From contig JABLWW010000017.1 in the NCBI GenBank assembly GCA_013178295.1, forward strand, positions 1 to 64,000: a stretch of 64,000 nt of DNA, written 5' to 3'. Position numbers and translations under genes: made by a program. Source of the stretch: Anaerolineae bacterium (GTDB lineage: Bacteria > Chloroflexota > Anaerolineae > Anaerolineales > Anaerolineaceae). Under the pieces are notes generated by a model that was given only the letters and a program-made list of their open reading frames with translations, was not told where the DNA came from and ran no database searches. Below, piece by piece: positions 9,570 through 17,548 of this stretch (its first letter is position 1; every line of letters starts with the position of its first letter).

Positions 9570-9585
9570 TTGGGAAGGATCCCAA
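9570..9585 (+). promoter_or_regulatory. CsrA-type hairpin in the fliC leader
   Basis: TTGGGAAGGATCCCAA can fold with GGG/CCC pairing extended by outer base pairs, exposing the hexaloop AAGGAT. This fits the known CsrA target core ARGGAU displayed in a short hairpin. The core GGGAAGGATCCCAA recurs in the flaG leader. Binding by CsrA is inferred; no csrA gene is in the window. Confidence 0.5.
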
Positions 9586-9615
9586 ATAAGTTTTTATTCA
9601 CATGGAGGTGTAAAA

Positions 9616-11163
9616 ATGCCTAACGTAGATCTCACTCGTATCGGCTCCAACATTGGAGCAATGTATTCCCTGCAGTCATTACTGGACATCAACAACAAAC
9701 TGGCTGCAACCCAGACACGCCTGGCGACCGGCAAGCGCATCAACAGCGCAGCGGATGACCCGGCGGGTTTGACGATTGCGACCAAAATGAACGCCCGTGC
9801 AGAGGGCCTGCGGGTAACCATGGATAATATCAGCGATGCGAAGAACATGCTTTCTGTTGCAGAGTCTGGTATTAACAAACTGACCGACATCCTCACCAAG
9901 ATGCGTTCCAAAGCCAACCAGGCAGCCAGTGATACGCTGGGCACTACCGAGCGCCAGACGATCCAGTCGCAGCTGCAAGCCTTTGCGGCACAGATTGATG
10001 ATATCATCAATGAGACTAAGTGGAATGGCGTCCGACTGCTGGATGGCAGCACATCCAAGACCTTCCAGACGGGTGTGGATGCTGGCGAAACCACTGTGTG
10101 GTCGTTGAGCCAGAAGCATGATGCCATCTCGCTGCGCGTTGCCACCAAGAAAGATGCGGTAACCCTAACAGAAGACGTTGTTGACCAATCGTTTGTCAGC
10201 GGCAGCCTTGCCCAGTCAACAACCTCATCCAAGCTAAGCTCGATCAAGACCGGTGCGTATGGGCTGTATGTTGTTGATATGGCTTCGGGTTCGGCGGTTG
10301 CGGCCGATGGCACCACACAGGGCACGATTAACTTGACCACCAGCAATGTGATTGGCTTCAATAGTCTGACCTCTGGTTGTGTTGCTGCGGCGGCGGATGA
10401 GCTCGCCAGTGGTACGTATCGGCTGGATATCACCAATGTTACTACCTCAGGGTGTGTTTCCTATAACCTGATCAACACGCTGAGCGGTGAGACGGCTGCC
10501 AGCGGGACAAATGTGCTGGCATCTACCGGGTCGCTGGCGCTTTCCGATGGTTCAACCCAAGTTGGTTTGACGCTGAACATTGATGTGGGGGCGATCCAGA
10601 CCGGTGCGCAGATCACCTTTGAATACATCAAGTCGGGTGATGTCAAGATACAAATGAAAGACAGTTCTGGGTTGGTGCGTCAGGTGTTGAGCGACGGTAA
10701 TCTGACGACTGGCTCAGCGGCGAGTGCCATGTATGTCGCCTCCGGTAGTGCCGCGGCGCAATATGAGACCGGTGTGGGTGTCAGATTTGGGCTTGAGTCC
10801 TGGAGTCAGCTCACCGAAGGGCAGAAGATGACCTTTGAGTTTGAGGAGATGGGGCAGTATGTTGTCAACGTCTCCACAGCTTCCAAGGCAGCCGAATACA
10901 TGTCGGCGATTGATCGGGCGATGGATATTGTCAACCAGAGCATGGCGGATCTTGGCTCGCTGATGGCGAGGATGACGATCAAGGAAGAAGCCGCCTCAGC
11001 TGCCCGCATCAATATCGAATCTGCATACAACCGTATCATGAATGCCAACATGGCAGAGGAACAGGTGAATGCCAGCAAGTACCTGGTGTTGCAGCAAACC
11101 GCAGTGGCAATGCTTGCCCAAGCCAACCAGGCGCCGCAGTTCCTGCTCTCGCTCTTCCGCTAG
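9616..11163 (+). CDS. fliC: flagellin
   Basis: The 515-residue filament subunit. The conserved N-terminal D0/D1 region contains LATGKRINSAADDPAGLTIA, and the C-terminal D0/D1 region ends NASKYLVLQQTAVAMLAQAN followed by the usual short tail. Residues ~170-430 form a Ser/Thr/Ala/Gly-rich variable domain with many possible O-glycosylation sites, in keeping with the glycosyltransferases upstream. The start has GGAGGTG seven bases before it, and a sigma-28 promoter and hairpin leader precede it. There are no signal peptide residues, as expected for export through the flagellar type III system with FliS as chaperone. It is the only flagellin in the window. Confidence 0.97.
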   Translation: MPNVDLTRIGSNIGAMYSLQSLLDINNKLAATQTRLATGKRINSAADDPAGLTIATKMNARAEGLRVTMDNISDAKNMLSVAESGINKLTDILTKMRSKANQAASDTLGTTERQTIQSQLQAFAAQIDDIINETKWNGVRLLDGSTSKTFQTGVDAGETTVWSLSQKHDAISLRVATKKDAVTLTEDVVDQSFVSGSLAQSTTSSKLSSIKTGAYGLYVVDMASGSAVAADGTTQGTINLTTSNVIGFNSLTSGCVAAAADELASGTYRLDITNVTTSGCVSYNLINTLSGETAASGTNVLASTGSLALSDGSTQVGLTLNIDVGAIQTGAQITFEYIKSGDVKIQMKDSSGLVRQVLSDGNLTTGSAASAMYVASGSAAAQYETGVGVRFGLESWSQLTEGQKMTFEFEEMGQYVVNVSTASKAAEYMSAIDRAMDIVNQSMADLGSLMARMTIKEEAASAARINIESAYNRIMNANMAEEQVNASKYLVLQQTAVAMLAQANQAPQFLLSLFR

Positions 11164-11196
11164 TCGGAGCTGCTTAACAAATAGGTTTTTGATGTG

Positions 11197-11215
11197 GGGG
11201 GCGCCCGGCGCCCCC
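11197..11215 (+). terminator. GC hairpin between fliC and fliD
   Basis: GGGGGCG and CGCCCCC form a 7-bp stem around a 5-base loop, just after the fliC stop. No T tract follows, so it may be a partial terminator or a 3' stabiliser that lets fliC transcripts exceed fliD. Confidence 0.4.
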
Positions 11216-11240
11216 TACAGTGCTACCTGGAGGTTTGGAA

Positions 11241-12647
11241 ATGGTGCTATCGACAAGCAGTTCCTCGTCTTATAATCTTGATCCGACCTGGATGAATCTC
11301 ATTGAGCTGACGCTAAAAGCCGAGCGGCAGCAGCGGCTGGAGCGTTATACCCAGGAACGGGATAACCTGGATGTTCGCAAGTCGATCTTCACCGATCTTA
11401 AGACAGCTTTGGAGGGGTTGGACAGCGCAGCCAGCAGCCTGAAGGAGAGTATGGCTTCTTACGCTGCCAGCGGCATTGCACGTACAGCGACCGTTTCGGG
11501 TGCGCCTTCAGGGGCGACGGTTCTGACAGCCAGCGCTACTGCCAGCGCTTCTCCGGGAACATATACTATTGACTTTAGTTATAGCGGCGCCAGCCTTGCC
11601 AAAGCCCACAGTGTGCAGTCCGACCAGCAAACTGGCAGTGACGTGGCTCTGGGTTTAACAGGGACGATAGAGATCAACAGCAAGGTTATCTCGGTAACTA
11701 ACACGGATACATTATATACGCTTTCGTCCAAGATCAACTCTGCGGGTTTTGCCTCAGGTCAAGAGGTAACAGCCTCGGTGATTGACCGTCGGCTCGTGCT
11801 GACGGCAAATTACACCGGGACGGCGTATGCATTGGCTCTGAGCCAGACAGGCGGTGTCCTGGATAGTTTGGGCATTTTTAGCTCGGGGTCGCTCAAGGCA
11901 GACAATGTTCTTTCGGAAGCGGCGGATGCGAAATTCAAGCTGAATGGTGTCGAAGTTACTCGCAGCAAAAATTCGATCACCGATCTGATATCGGGTGTAA
12001 CACTCAACCTGGCTTCGGATGCGGTGGGAAAGACCGCAACGCTCACCATCAGCGATGACGTCACCTCATTGCGCAAGTCCATCGAGGATTTTGTTGTCAA
12101 ATTCAATGAACTGCAAAATTATTTGGCGTTGAAGACTGGCAGCAAGAAGGTTGATGATAAAAAGTATGAGCGCGGTGCGTTGGCAGATGATTTTTCGATC
12201 CGCGGTTTGCGCCGCGAACTGGCAGACCTGGCAGGGTTCAGCACGAGCTCGGGCGCTTTCAGAAATTTTGAGGCATTGGGAATTTCGCTGGATAACGATT
12301 TAATGCTCAAAATTACCGATGTCAGCAAACTGAATACTGCCCTTACGAGCAACTTCAACGATGTCAAGACTTTTCTGGATGTCAAACTGACTGGATTCAA
12401 GAATCTGATGAATGGCTATATTGGCACTTCAGGTTATGTTACCTATTCGATGAACAGCTTTGATGAACGCAGGTCGGCGCTGTCGCGGCAGATTGAAAGC
12501 GAGGAAACCCGTCTTGCGGCAAGAGAGCAGCAGCTTTTAGACTATTACTACACTCTGGATGAGCAGATGAATACATTGCTGTACCAGCAGAAAACATTGG
12601 GGACGACATTGAGCGCATTTTCCAACATCTATAACTACCTGGCATAG
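11241..12647 (+). CDS. fliD: flagellar filament cap protein FliD
   Basis: Filament-capping protein (468 residues from the chosen start). FliD_N features are visible near the start (LDPTWMNLIELTLKAERQQ), then Ala/Ser/Thr-rich central repeats, and a FliD_C coiled-coil end with SMNSFDERRSALSRQIESEE and EQQLLDYYYTLDEQMNTLLY. ATG 11241 is preferred over the upstream GTG 11220 because TGGAGG sits seven bases before it. It lies in the order fliC-fliD-flaG-fliS, typical for the filament module. The protein acts at the distal tip to fold incoming flagellin. Confidence 0.93.
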   Translation: MVLSTSSSSSYNLDPTWMNLIELTLKAERQQRLERYTQERDNLDVRKSIFTDLKTALEGLDSAASSLKESMASYAASGIARTATVSGAPSGATVLTASATASASPGTYTIDFSYSGASLAKAHSVQSDQQTGSDVALGLTGTIEINSKVISVTNTDTLYTLSSKINSAGFASGQEVTASVIDRRLVLTANYTGTAYALALSQTGGVLDSLGIFSSGSLKADNVLSEAADAKFKLNGVEVTRSKNSITDLISGVTLNLASDAVGKTATLTISDDVTSLRKSIEDFVVKFNELQNYLALKTGSKKVDDKKYERGALADDFSIRGLRRELADLAGFSTSSGAFRNFEALGISLDNDLMLKITDVSKLNTALTSNFNDVKTFLDVKLTGFKNLMNGYIGTSGYVTYSMNSFDERRSALSRQIESEETRLAAREQQLLDYYYTLDEQMNTLLYQQKTLGTTLSAFSNIYNYLA

Positions 12648-12666
12648 AGGCATTGTGTTTCAGAAA

Positions 12667-12680
12667 GGGAAGGATCCCAA
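12667..12680 (+). promoter_or_regulatory. second CsrA-type hairpin, flaG leader
   Basis: GGGAAGGATCCCAA repeats the core of the fliC leader element exactly. Here AAGGA would also be the ribosome-binding site of a 16-codon leader reading frame starting at 12680, so folding or CsrA binding could block its translation. Confidence 0.45.
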
Positions 12681-12730
12681 TGGCAGTGGCGTTTCCTAAC
12701 TTGGACAGGGAGGTCCGAGAATGGAGGTGA
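12680..12730 (+). CDS. possible 16-residue leader peptide before flaG
   Basis: ATG at 12680 with AAGGA five bases upstream opens MAVAFPNLDREVREWR and stops at TGA 12728-12730. The stop lies inside the flaG ribosome-binding site GGAGGTGA. This geometry suits translational coupling to flaG. Such a short frame could occur by chance; only its position argues for it. Confidence 0.3.
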   Translation: MAVAFPNLDREVREWR

Positions 12731-12734
12731 ATAT

Positions 12735-13091
12735 ATGGCAGAAAATATGGTTTCAGGCGTTAACCGGGTAGATATTCAAAATGCCCAGGCAATGCAGCAA
12801 CAGACGCAACAGATGGCTTCGGCGCGCCAACAGGTTGCTAAACCGAAGGAAGCCAACACGAAGGCGCGGTTGGTTGATGTAGAGAAGAAAGAAGAACCAC
12901 CAGCCGAGAGCTTCCGCGAAGAGCATTTGCCGATCGGCAAAGACACCAGCCTCAAGTTTCGGGTGGATGCTGAAAAGCATGAGGTTACGATTTTGATTGT
13001 TGATCGTGCTACGGACAAGGTGATCGCCACTATCCCGCCCGAAGCAATCAAAGATTTGCCCCCCGGCGAACTGTTGAACTACCCGATTTAG
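12735..13091 (+). CDS. flaG: FlaG family protein
   Basis: A 118-residue protein with the FlaG domain in its second half: LKFRVDAEKHEVTILIVDR, ATDKVIATIPPEAIKDL. The first half is Gln-rich and probably disordered. FlaG is linked to filament length control and usually sits beside fliD and fliS, as here. The start is fixed by GGAGGTGA directly upstream. A hairpin at 13117-13160 follows, so flaG probably ends the filament transcript. Confidence 0.88.
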   Translation: MAENMVSGVNRVDIQNAQAMQQQTQQMASARQQVAKPKEANTKARLVDVEKKEEPPAESFREEHLPIGKDTSLKFRVDAEKHEVTILIVDRATDKVIATIPPEAIKDLPPGELLNYPI

Positions 13092-13116
13092 TTTTTGTGG
13101 CTTTTAAAGGCGGCAT

Positions 13117-13160
13117 AGCCCTTCAACCTGGTATGGAGTGTAATGCTGGGTTGGAGGGTT
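13117..13160 (+). terminator. terminator-like hairpin after flaG
   Basis: AGCCCTTCAACC (13117-13128) pairs with GGTTGGAGGGTT (13149-13160), 12 bp with two G.U pairs. It is followed by TTAAATTTT after a few bases, as for an intrinsic terminator. Confidence 0.5.
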
Positions 13161-13216
13161 GCTGTTAAATTTTGCGTAAAAATTTGTGTCGCTGGGGGAC
13201 TCAATAAAATCGAGAT

Positions 13217-13246
13217 TTGACCGATAGTGTAAAAAGACTGTATAAT
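13217..13246 (+). promoter_or_regulatory. sigma-70-type promoter upstream of fliS
   Basis: TTGACC (13217-13222), an 18-base spacer, and a perfect TATAAT (13241-13246), 35 bases before the fliS start. This separates fliS from the sigma-28-driven genes. The spacer begins GATAGTG, so a weak overlapping sigma-28 -10 (CCGATAG) is conceivable. Confidence 0.6.
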
Positions 13247-13280
13247 TATCATAGGTATTGATTGGATAGGAGATGTAATC

Positions 13281-13643
13281 ATGCCCACGGCGTATGGTGC
13301 AAGTCAATATAAACAAGCTGACGTAATGAATGCTAGCCCAATCCGTCTGGTGGTGATGGCTTACGATTTAGCCATTACGTCCTGCGAGCGCGAGGATTTT
13401 GAGACGGCTGTCAAAGCCATCATTGCGTTACGTGATGCATTAGATTATGACTATCCGGAGGTGGCAGGGGGATTGCTTGCTCTATATAATTATTTGCTGG
13501 ATCAACTGCGAGCGCGCGATTTTGTACAGGTAAAAAATCTATTGAGCGAATTGCGCGAGGCATGGGCTACCGTTGAAAAGCGGATGAACACTTCTTCAAT
13601 CGAAATTGCACAGGTTCAAACCTCGGCGCAGGCATCAGCTTAA
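13281..13643 (+). CDS. fliS: flagellin export chaperone FliS
   Basis: A 120-residue, all-helical FliS. It opens with the usual MPTAYGASQYKQADVMNASP and LVVMAYDLAI pattern and keeps the helical core LLALYNYLLDQLRARDF. FliS binds the C-terminal D0 region of flagellin in the cytosol to prevent premature polymerisation. The start ATG has GGAGATG upstream. A hairpin terminator at 13690 follows. Confidence 0.93.
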   Translation: MPTAYGASQYKQADVMNASPIRLVVMAYDLAITSCEREDFETAVKAIIALRDALDYDYPEVAGGLLALYNYLLDQLRARDFVQVKNLLSELREAWATVEKRMNTSSIEIAQVQTSAQASA

Positions 13644-13689
13644 AGACTGTTTCCCGCATATTATTTATTCATTCACGGAAAATTTATCT

Positions 13690-13725
13690 GCCCTTCATTT
13701 TGGCTTTATAGCCTGGATGAAGGGC
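13690..13725 (+). terminator. intrinsic terminator after fliS
   Basis: GCCCTTCAT and ATGAAGGGC form a 9-bp stem, with an inner GGCT/AGCC stem around TTAT. It is followed by TTATGTTAT. It lies between fliS and flgC and suggests that the basal-body genes have their own promoter. Confidence 0.65.
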
Positions 13726-13782
13726 TTATGTTATCCTCAATACCAGAGGGCATCTCAATGGCTGCCCTGAAAGGAGCGAACA

Positions 13783-14235
13783 ATGGGTTATTTGCGTGCT
13801 TTTCGGATTGGTTCTTCGGCGCTCAGCGCGCAGCGGTTGCGGCTGGATACGATTGCCAATAATGTGGCGAATGCAGAAACCACCCGTACAGATACAGGCA
13901 AGCCATACCAGCGCAAGGACGTGGTATTTCGGGCGCTGGATCGTCGTATTCCTTTTGCGGATATGCTGCTGATTAATCGCACGGTGGGAGAGAAAGCCTT
14001 AAGTCTGAATGGTGTTGAAGTGAGCAAGATTGTTACGGATGATACTCCGGGCACAAAAGTGTTTAGCCCATCGCATCCTGATGCAGACGAAGACGGGTAT
14101 GTCACATATCCAAATGTGAACCTGGTGGTTGAGATGACAAATATGTTATCAGCCACGCGGTCTTACGAAGCTAATCTGAGCATTGTCAATTCGGCGCGAG
14201 TGATGGCGCAGCGCGCGCTGGAAATTGGCAGATAA
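13783..14235 (+). CDS. flgC: flagellar proximal rod protein FlgC
   Basis: A 150-residue rod protein. It has the N-terminal rod/hook motif SALSAQRLRLDTIANNVANA and the C-terminal motif NLVVEMTNMLSATRSYEANL, both diagnostic of FlgC. It is exported by the flagellar apparatus without a signal peptide and forms the rod with FlgB and FliE. AAAGGAG precedes the start. Its usual upstream partner flgB is missing here and lies about 7 kb downstream at 20891. Confidence 0.95.
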   Translation: MGYLRAFRIGSSALSAQRLRLDTIANNVANAETTRTDTGKPYQRKDVVFRALDRRIPFADMLLINRTVGEKALSLNGVEVSKIVTDDTPGTKVFSPSHPDADEDGYVTYPNVNLVVEMTNMLSATRSYEANLSIVNSARVMAQRALEIGR

Positions 14236-14266
14236 AAGGTCTCGAATTTTTTAGAGAGAGCAGAAT

Positions 14267-14572
14267 ATGCAAATACCAAAAGTTCAATCTACCGAAGTTC
14301 CCCTGATTTTATTGGGTAAAGAAAGCAAGCGGACAAATGCCACAGATACGGCTGCACAGGTTGGCAAAACATTCAGCCAAATTTTGAACGATCTCCAGAG
14401 CAGCCAGTATGAAAGTGATAATCTCTTGAAGAAGCTGGCAGCGGGAGAGGACGTTGATTTGCATCAGCTGATGATTGCCACAGAACAGACGGATATTGCT
14501 TTTAAAGTGGCTCTGGCGATTCGCGATCGTTTGGTGGAAGCATACAAAGAAGTAACGCGCATGACCATATAA
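14267..14572 (+). CDS. fliE: MS-ring/rod junction protein FliE
   Basis: A 101-residue FliE. The conserved C-terminal half is clear (AAGEDVDLHQLMIATEQTDI, then FKVALAIRDRLVEAYKEVTR). FliE joins the MS ring to the rod and is among the first exported substrates. It sits between flgC and fliF as in most flagellated bacteria. Confidence 0.95.
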   Translation: MQIPKVQSTEVPLILLGKESKRTNATDTAAQVGKTFSQILNDLQSSQYESDNLLKKLAAGEDVDLHQLMIATEQTDIAFKVALAIRDRLVEAYKEVTRMTI

Positions 14573-14592
14573 TTGTGAGAGGACATTGACCC

Positions 14593-16251
14593 ATGATTCA
14601 ACGTCTGCTTACACAGATAGGCAATTTCTGGCAGCGCCAACGAACACCACAGAAGGTGATCTTGATTACGCTGATAGCGGTTCTTGTGATTGTGGTTCCC
14701 GTACTCATTTTTTGGGCAACTACACCCACGTATGGTGTGGCATTCAGCAATTTAGCGGAGTCGGATGCTGCTGCGATTGTGGAAAAGTTGCAGGCTGCGA
14801 ACATTTCCTATCAACTACGGGGAACAGATACAATTCTGGTGCCGTCCGATCAAATCTATAATGTGCGTTTGATGATGGCGCGTGAGGGTTTACCTAAGCA
14901 GAGCACAGTGGGATATGAGCTTTTCAGCGGCAATACGCTTGGAATGACAGAATTTACCCAAAAGGTAAATTATCAGCGTGCGCTGGCGGGCGAATTGGAA
15001 CGTACGATTGCCAGTATGGAGCCTATCGAGGCGGTGCGGGTGCATATTGTAACACCTGAGGAGACCCTGTTTACAAGTGAGCAAAAGGCAACGACAGCCT
15101 CTGTAACTGTCAAGGTTAAAGCAGGTGCTATGTTAGATGCTGGTCAGGTGAGGGCGATCACTTTTCTCGTTGCCAATTCGGTGGAAGGGCTTGATCCTGA
15201 AAATGTGGCTGTGGTGGATACAGAAGGCAACTTGCTGGCGGCTGGTGCTGGCGCGGGTGGGGCTGCTGGTGCGATGTCGCAGGTGGATAGTCGCAGAACT
15301 GCTGAAATGGCCGTGGCAAACGATGTCCAGAAAAAGGTAAAAGACCTTCTGGAAACCGTTTTAGGCCCGAACAAATCGGTGGTGCAGGTCAGTGTTACAC
15401 TGGACTGGTCGGATAAACTGGTTACTACCCAGAGTTTTGACCCAACGCCGGTTGCCGTTCGCAGTGCGCAGCAACTTCAGGAGAGCTATTCGACAGACAG
15501 TACGGTGGTGGCCGGTGTGCCCGGCGCCACAACCAATCTGCCGGGCGCGCAGGAAACAGGAACAACCGGACAGGAAGGCAACCTGGTATATTCGCGCACT
15601 GAGGTTACCACCAATTATGAAATATCCATGTCAGAAACACAGCAGACGATTTATCCAGGAGACATTGACCGCATTTCGCTTTCTGTGTTGGTAGATGGAA
15701 TCACAGATGCTCAACAGCTGACGACCCTGCAGACAGCTATCTCTGCAGCGGCGGGCATTGATCAGGATCGTGGTGACGTTATTTCGGTGCAGTCCTTGGC
15801 TTTTGATCGCACATATTCAGAACAACAGGCTGAGGAATTAGCCAAAAGCCAGCGCAACGCAACGATTATTACCATTATCCAGATTGTGGCAATTGTTCTG
15901 GTGGCGGCATTTCTGTTCTGGTATGTGATGCGCCTGTTGCGTAATTTGCGGATGGCTTCGGTTGAAGTGTGGACACCTGTCTTGAAACCGGTCACTGAGG
16001 TAGCGCCGCTGCCTGCTGGTGCAGGTGTATCTTTGCCCTCTATTGAGCAAATGCTTGGCCCCTCAATCACGGAGGAAGAAGTAGCGCCAGTGATATTGCC
16101 ACCGCCAAAGCCGAAGAAGGAGCCATTGATTGTGCAGACTCCAGAGGAGGAACAAATGCAGCGGGTGGTTGCGCGTCTGGCAGACGATAACCCGGCTCGG
16201 GTGGCGGAAATTATCCAGTTGTGGTTGAACGAAGATAAGCAGAGAGAGTAG
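14593..16251 (+). CDS. fliF: MS-ring protein FliF
   Basis: A 552-residue MS-ring subunit. Membrane segments lie at ~19-41 and ~415-440. Between them are the YscJ/FliF ring-building domains (LMMAREGLPKQSTVGYELF, VHIVTPEETLF). The cytoplasmic tail is Pro/Lys-rich (PPPKPKKEP) and ends with the FliG-binding helix region ADDNPARVAEIIQLWLNEDK. The protein is of usual length. The adjacent small gene carries a second copy of this tail. Confidence 0.96.
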   Translation: MIQRLLTQIGNFWQRQRTPQKVILITLIAVLVIVVPVLIFWATTPTYGVAFSNLAESDAAAIVEKLQAANISYQLRGTDTILVPSDQIYNVRLMMAREGLPKQSTVGYELFSGNTLGMTEFTQKVNYQRALAGELERTIASMEPIEAVRVHIVTPEETLFTSEQKATTASVTVKVKAGAMLDAGQVRAITFLVANSVEGLDPENVAVVDTEGNLLAAGAGAGGAAGAMSQVDSRRTAEMAVANDVQKKVKDLLETVLGPNKSVVQVSVTLDWSDKLVTTQSFDPTPVAVRSAQQLQESYSTDSTVVAGVPGATTNLPGAQETGTTGQEGNLVYSRTEVTTNYEISMSETQQTIYPGDIDRISLSVLVDGITDAQQLTTLQTAISAAAGIDQDRGDVISVQSLAFDRTYSEQQAEELAKSQRNATIITIIQIVAIVLVAAFLFWYVMRLLRNLRMASVEVWTPVLKPVTEVAPLPAGAGVSLPSIEQMLGPSITEEEVAPVILPPPKPKKEPLIVQTPEEEQMQRVVARLADDNPARVAEIIQLWLNEDKQRE

Positions 16252-16256
16252 GTGAT

Positions 16257-16517
16257 ATGATGAACGGTAAAAATGTGCCTGGTGGTAACCCAATTCAGCC
16301 GCCCCCGGCAGGCAAATCAATGCCAGAACATAAACCTGGTGGACAGGTGTTGCCAAAGAAGCCCGCTCAAATGCCGACGGTGGGGCAACAACCGGAGGTT
16401 TCTGAAGATGTAGACAATGAGATGCTCAAAAAACTTGTTTCACGGATGGCGGAACAGGACCCGGCAGGGCTGGCAGAGATTATTCGTATGTGGTTGAAAG
16501 AGGATAAGACCAGATGA
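16257..16517 (+). CDS. small stand-alone FliF-tail-like protein
   Basis: An 86-residue protein with no membrane segment. Residues 1-50 are rich in Pro, Gly, Lys and Gln. Residues ~55-86 (AEQDPAGLAEIIRMWLKEDK) align without gaps to the FliG-binding C-terminus of the preceding FliF, 14 identities in 29 positions by hand count, including the terminal W-L-x-E-D-K. It lies 5 bases after fliF and overlaps fliG by four bases, so all three should be translated together. I infer a soluble second FliG-N ligand that arose by duplication of the fliF 3' end. I do not know a described family for it. Confidence 0.8.
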   Translation: MMNGKNVPGGNPIQPPPAGKSMPEHKPGGQVLPKKPAQMPTVGQQPEVSEDVDNEMLKKLVSRMAEQDPAGLAEIIRMWLKEDKTR

Positions 16518-17548
16518 GCGATATTGTTTCGCAACTTTCGGATACAAGAATCGCATCCGGGTTGGAGAAGGCAACATCCCTATTACTCGCATTAGGTGTG
16601 GATGCCTCGTCGCGGGTTTTGCAGTATCTGGGCGAGGCTGAAATTGAGCGTCTTCTTCTGGCTATCAGTGAGTCTGGCACTGTTCATCCTGAAGTAAGAC
16701 GCCAGGCATTGGAAGAAGCTTATGCGTTATCGCTTTCTGGCGTGGATTTAATGGGAGGAGGCGCAGAGTATACCCGTCAACTGCTATCACGGGCGGTGGG
16801 GCCCAGACGTGGTGCGGAAATCCTGGAGCGCATCTCTGCCCGCCAGCAGCTGTCTTCGTTTGAGATGTTGCGCAATGCCAATTCGGCAGAGGTAGCGGTT
16901 CTTTTGCAGGATGAACACCCGCAGACCATTGCTTTGGTGTTGTCTTATCTGGAGGCGAAACTGGCGGCGGATATCCTGACTCAGATGCCCAATGATGTTC
17001 AGGTTCAGGTCACACTTCGACTGGCGAGAATGGACAGAGTCTCTCCGCAGGTGGTTCAGGTAGTGGAGCGAAACTTAAAGCAAAAATTATCGGGGGTTCT
17101 CAGCGCAGCTGATTTTCGTGCCACTGGCGGCGTGAGCTTTCTGGTAAAGGTTTTGAACCAGGTTGACCGAGATGTGCAGAAGCGTATCTTTGAGACGCTG
17201 GAGCCGACGGATCCGAAGTTGGTAGAGGAGATTCGCGAGAACTTGTTCACCTTTGATGATTTGAGTAAGTTGGATGATCGCACCATGCAGCGTGTGTTGC
17301 GCGAGGTCAGCAAGCAGGACCTGACCATGTCACTCAAGGCTGCGCCGGAATCGCTGAAGGAACAGATTTTTAAGAATATGTCTGAACGTGCGCGTGAGAG
17401 TCTTAAGGAAGAACTGGAAATTTTGGGGCCGCAGCTCGCTAAGGATGTTTATGCTGCCCAGCGTCGCATTGTTGAGGCGGTGCGCGCTTTGGAAGATGCT
17501 GGTGAGATTGTCATTGCGGGAGGCGGCGCTAATGAAGTCATCCTCTAG
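16514..17548 (+). CDS. fliG: flagellar motor switch protein FliG
   Basis: A 344-residue C-ring protein. Its N-terminal domain binds FliF, the middle domain has the EHPQ motif (DEHPQTIALVLSYLEAKLA), and the C-terminal domain has the charged helix FTFDDLSKLDDRTMQRVLRE and the run to LKEELEILGP. It transmits torque from the stator to the MS ring and sets direction with FliM/FliN, which are not in this window. It overlaps the small FliF-tail gene upstream (ATGA) and the fliH start downstream. Confidence 0.96.
   Translation: MSDIVSQLSDTRIASGLEKATSLLLALGVDASSRVLQYLGEAEIERLLLAISESGTVHPEVRRQALEEAYALSLSGVDLMGGGAEYTRQLLSRAVGPRRGAEILERISARQQLSSFEMLRNANSAEVAVLLQDEHPQTIALVLSYLEAKLAADILTQMPNDVQVQVTLRLARMDRVSPQVVQVVERNLKQKLSGVLSAADFRATGGVSFLVKVLNQVDRDVQKRIFETLEPTDPKLVEEIRENLFTFDDLSKLDDRTMQRVLREVSKQDLTMSLKAAPESLKEQIFKNMSERARESLKEELEILGPQLAKDVYAAQRRIVEAVRALEDAGEIVIAGGGANEVIL

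Noticed and set aside
17388..17531. Upstream extension of fliH to 17388
   Set aside because: The extra residues come from the fliG coding region in another frame; ATG 17532 gives a normal FliH N-terminus and short overlap.
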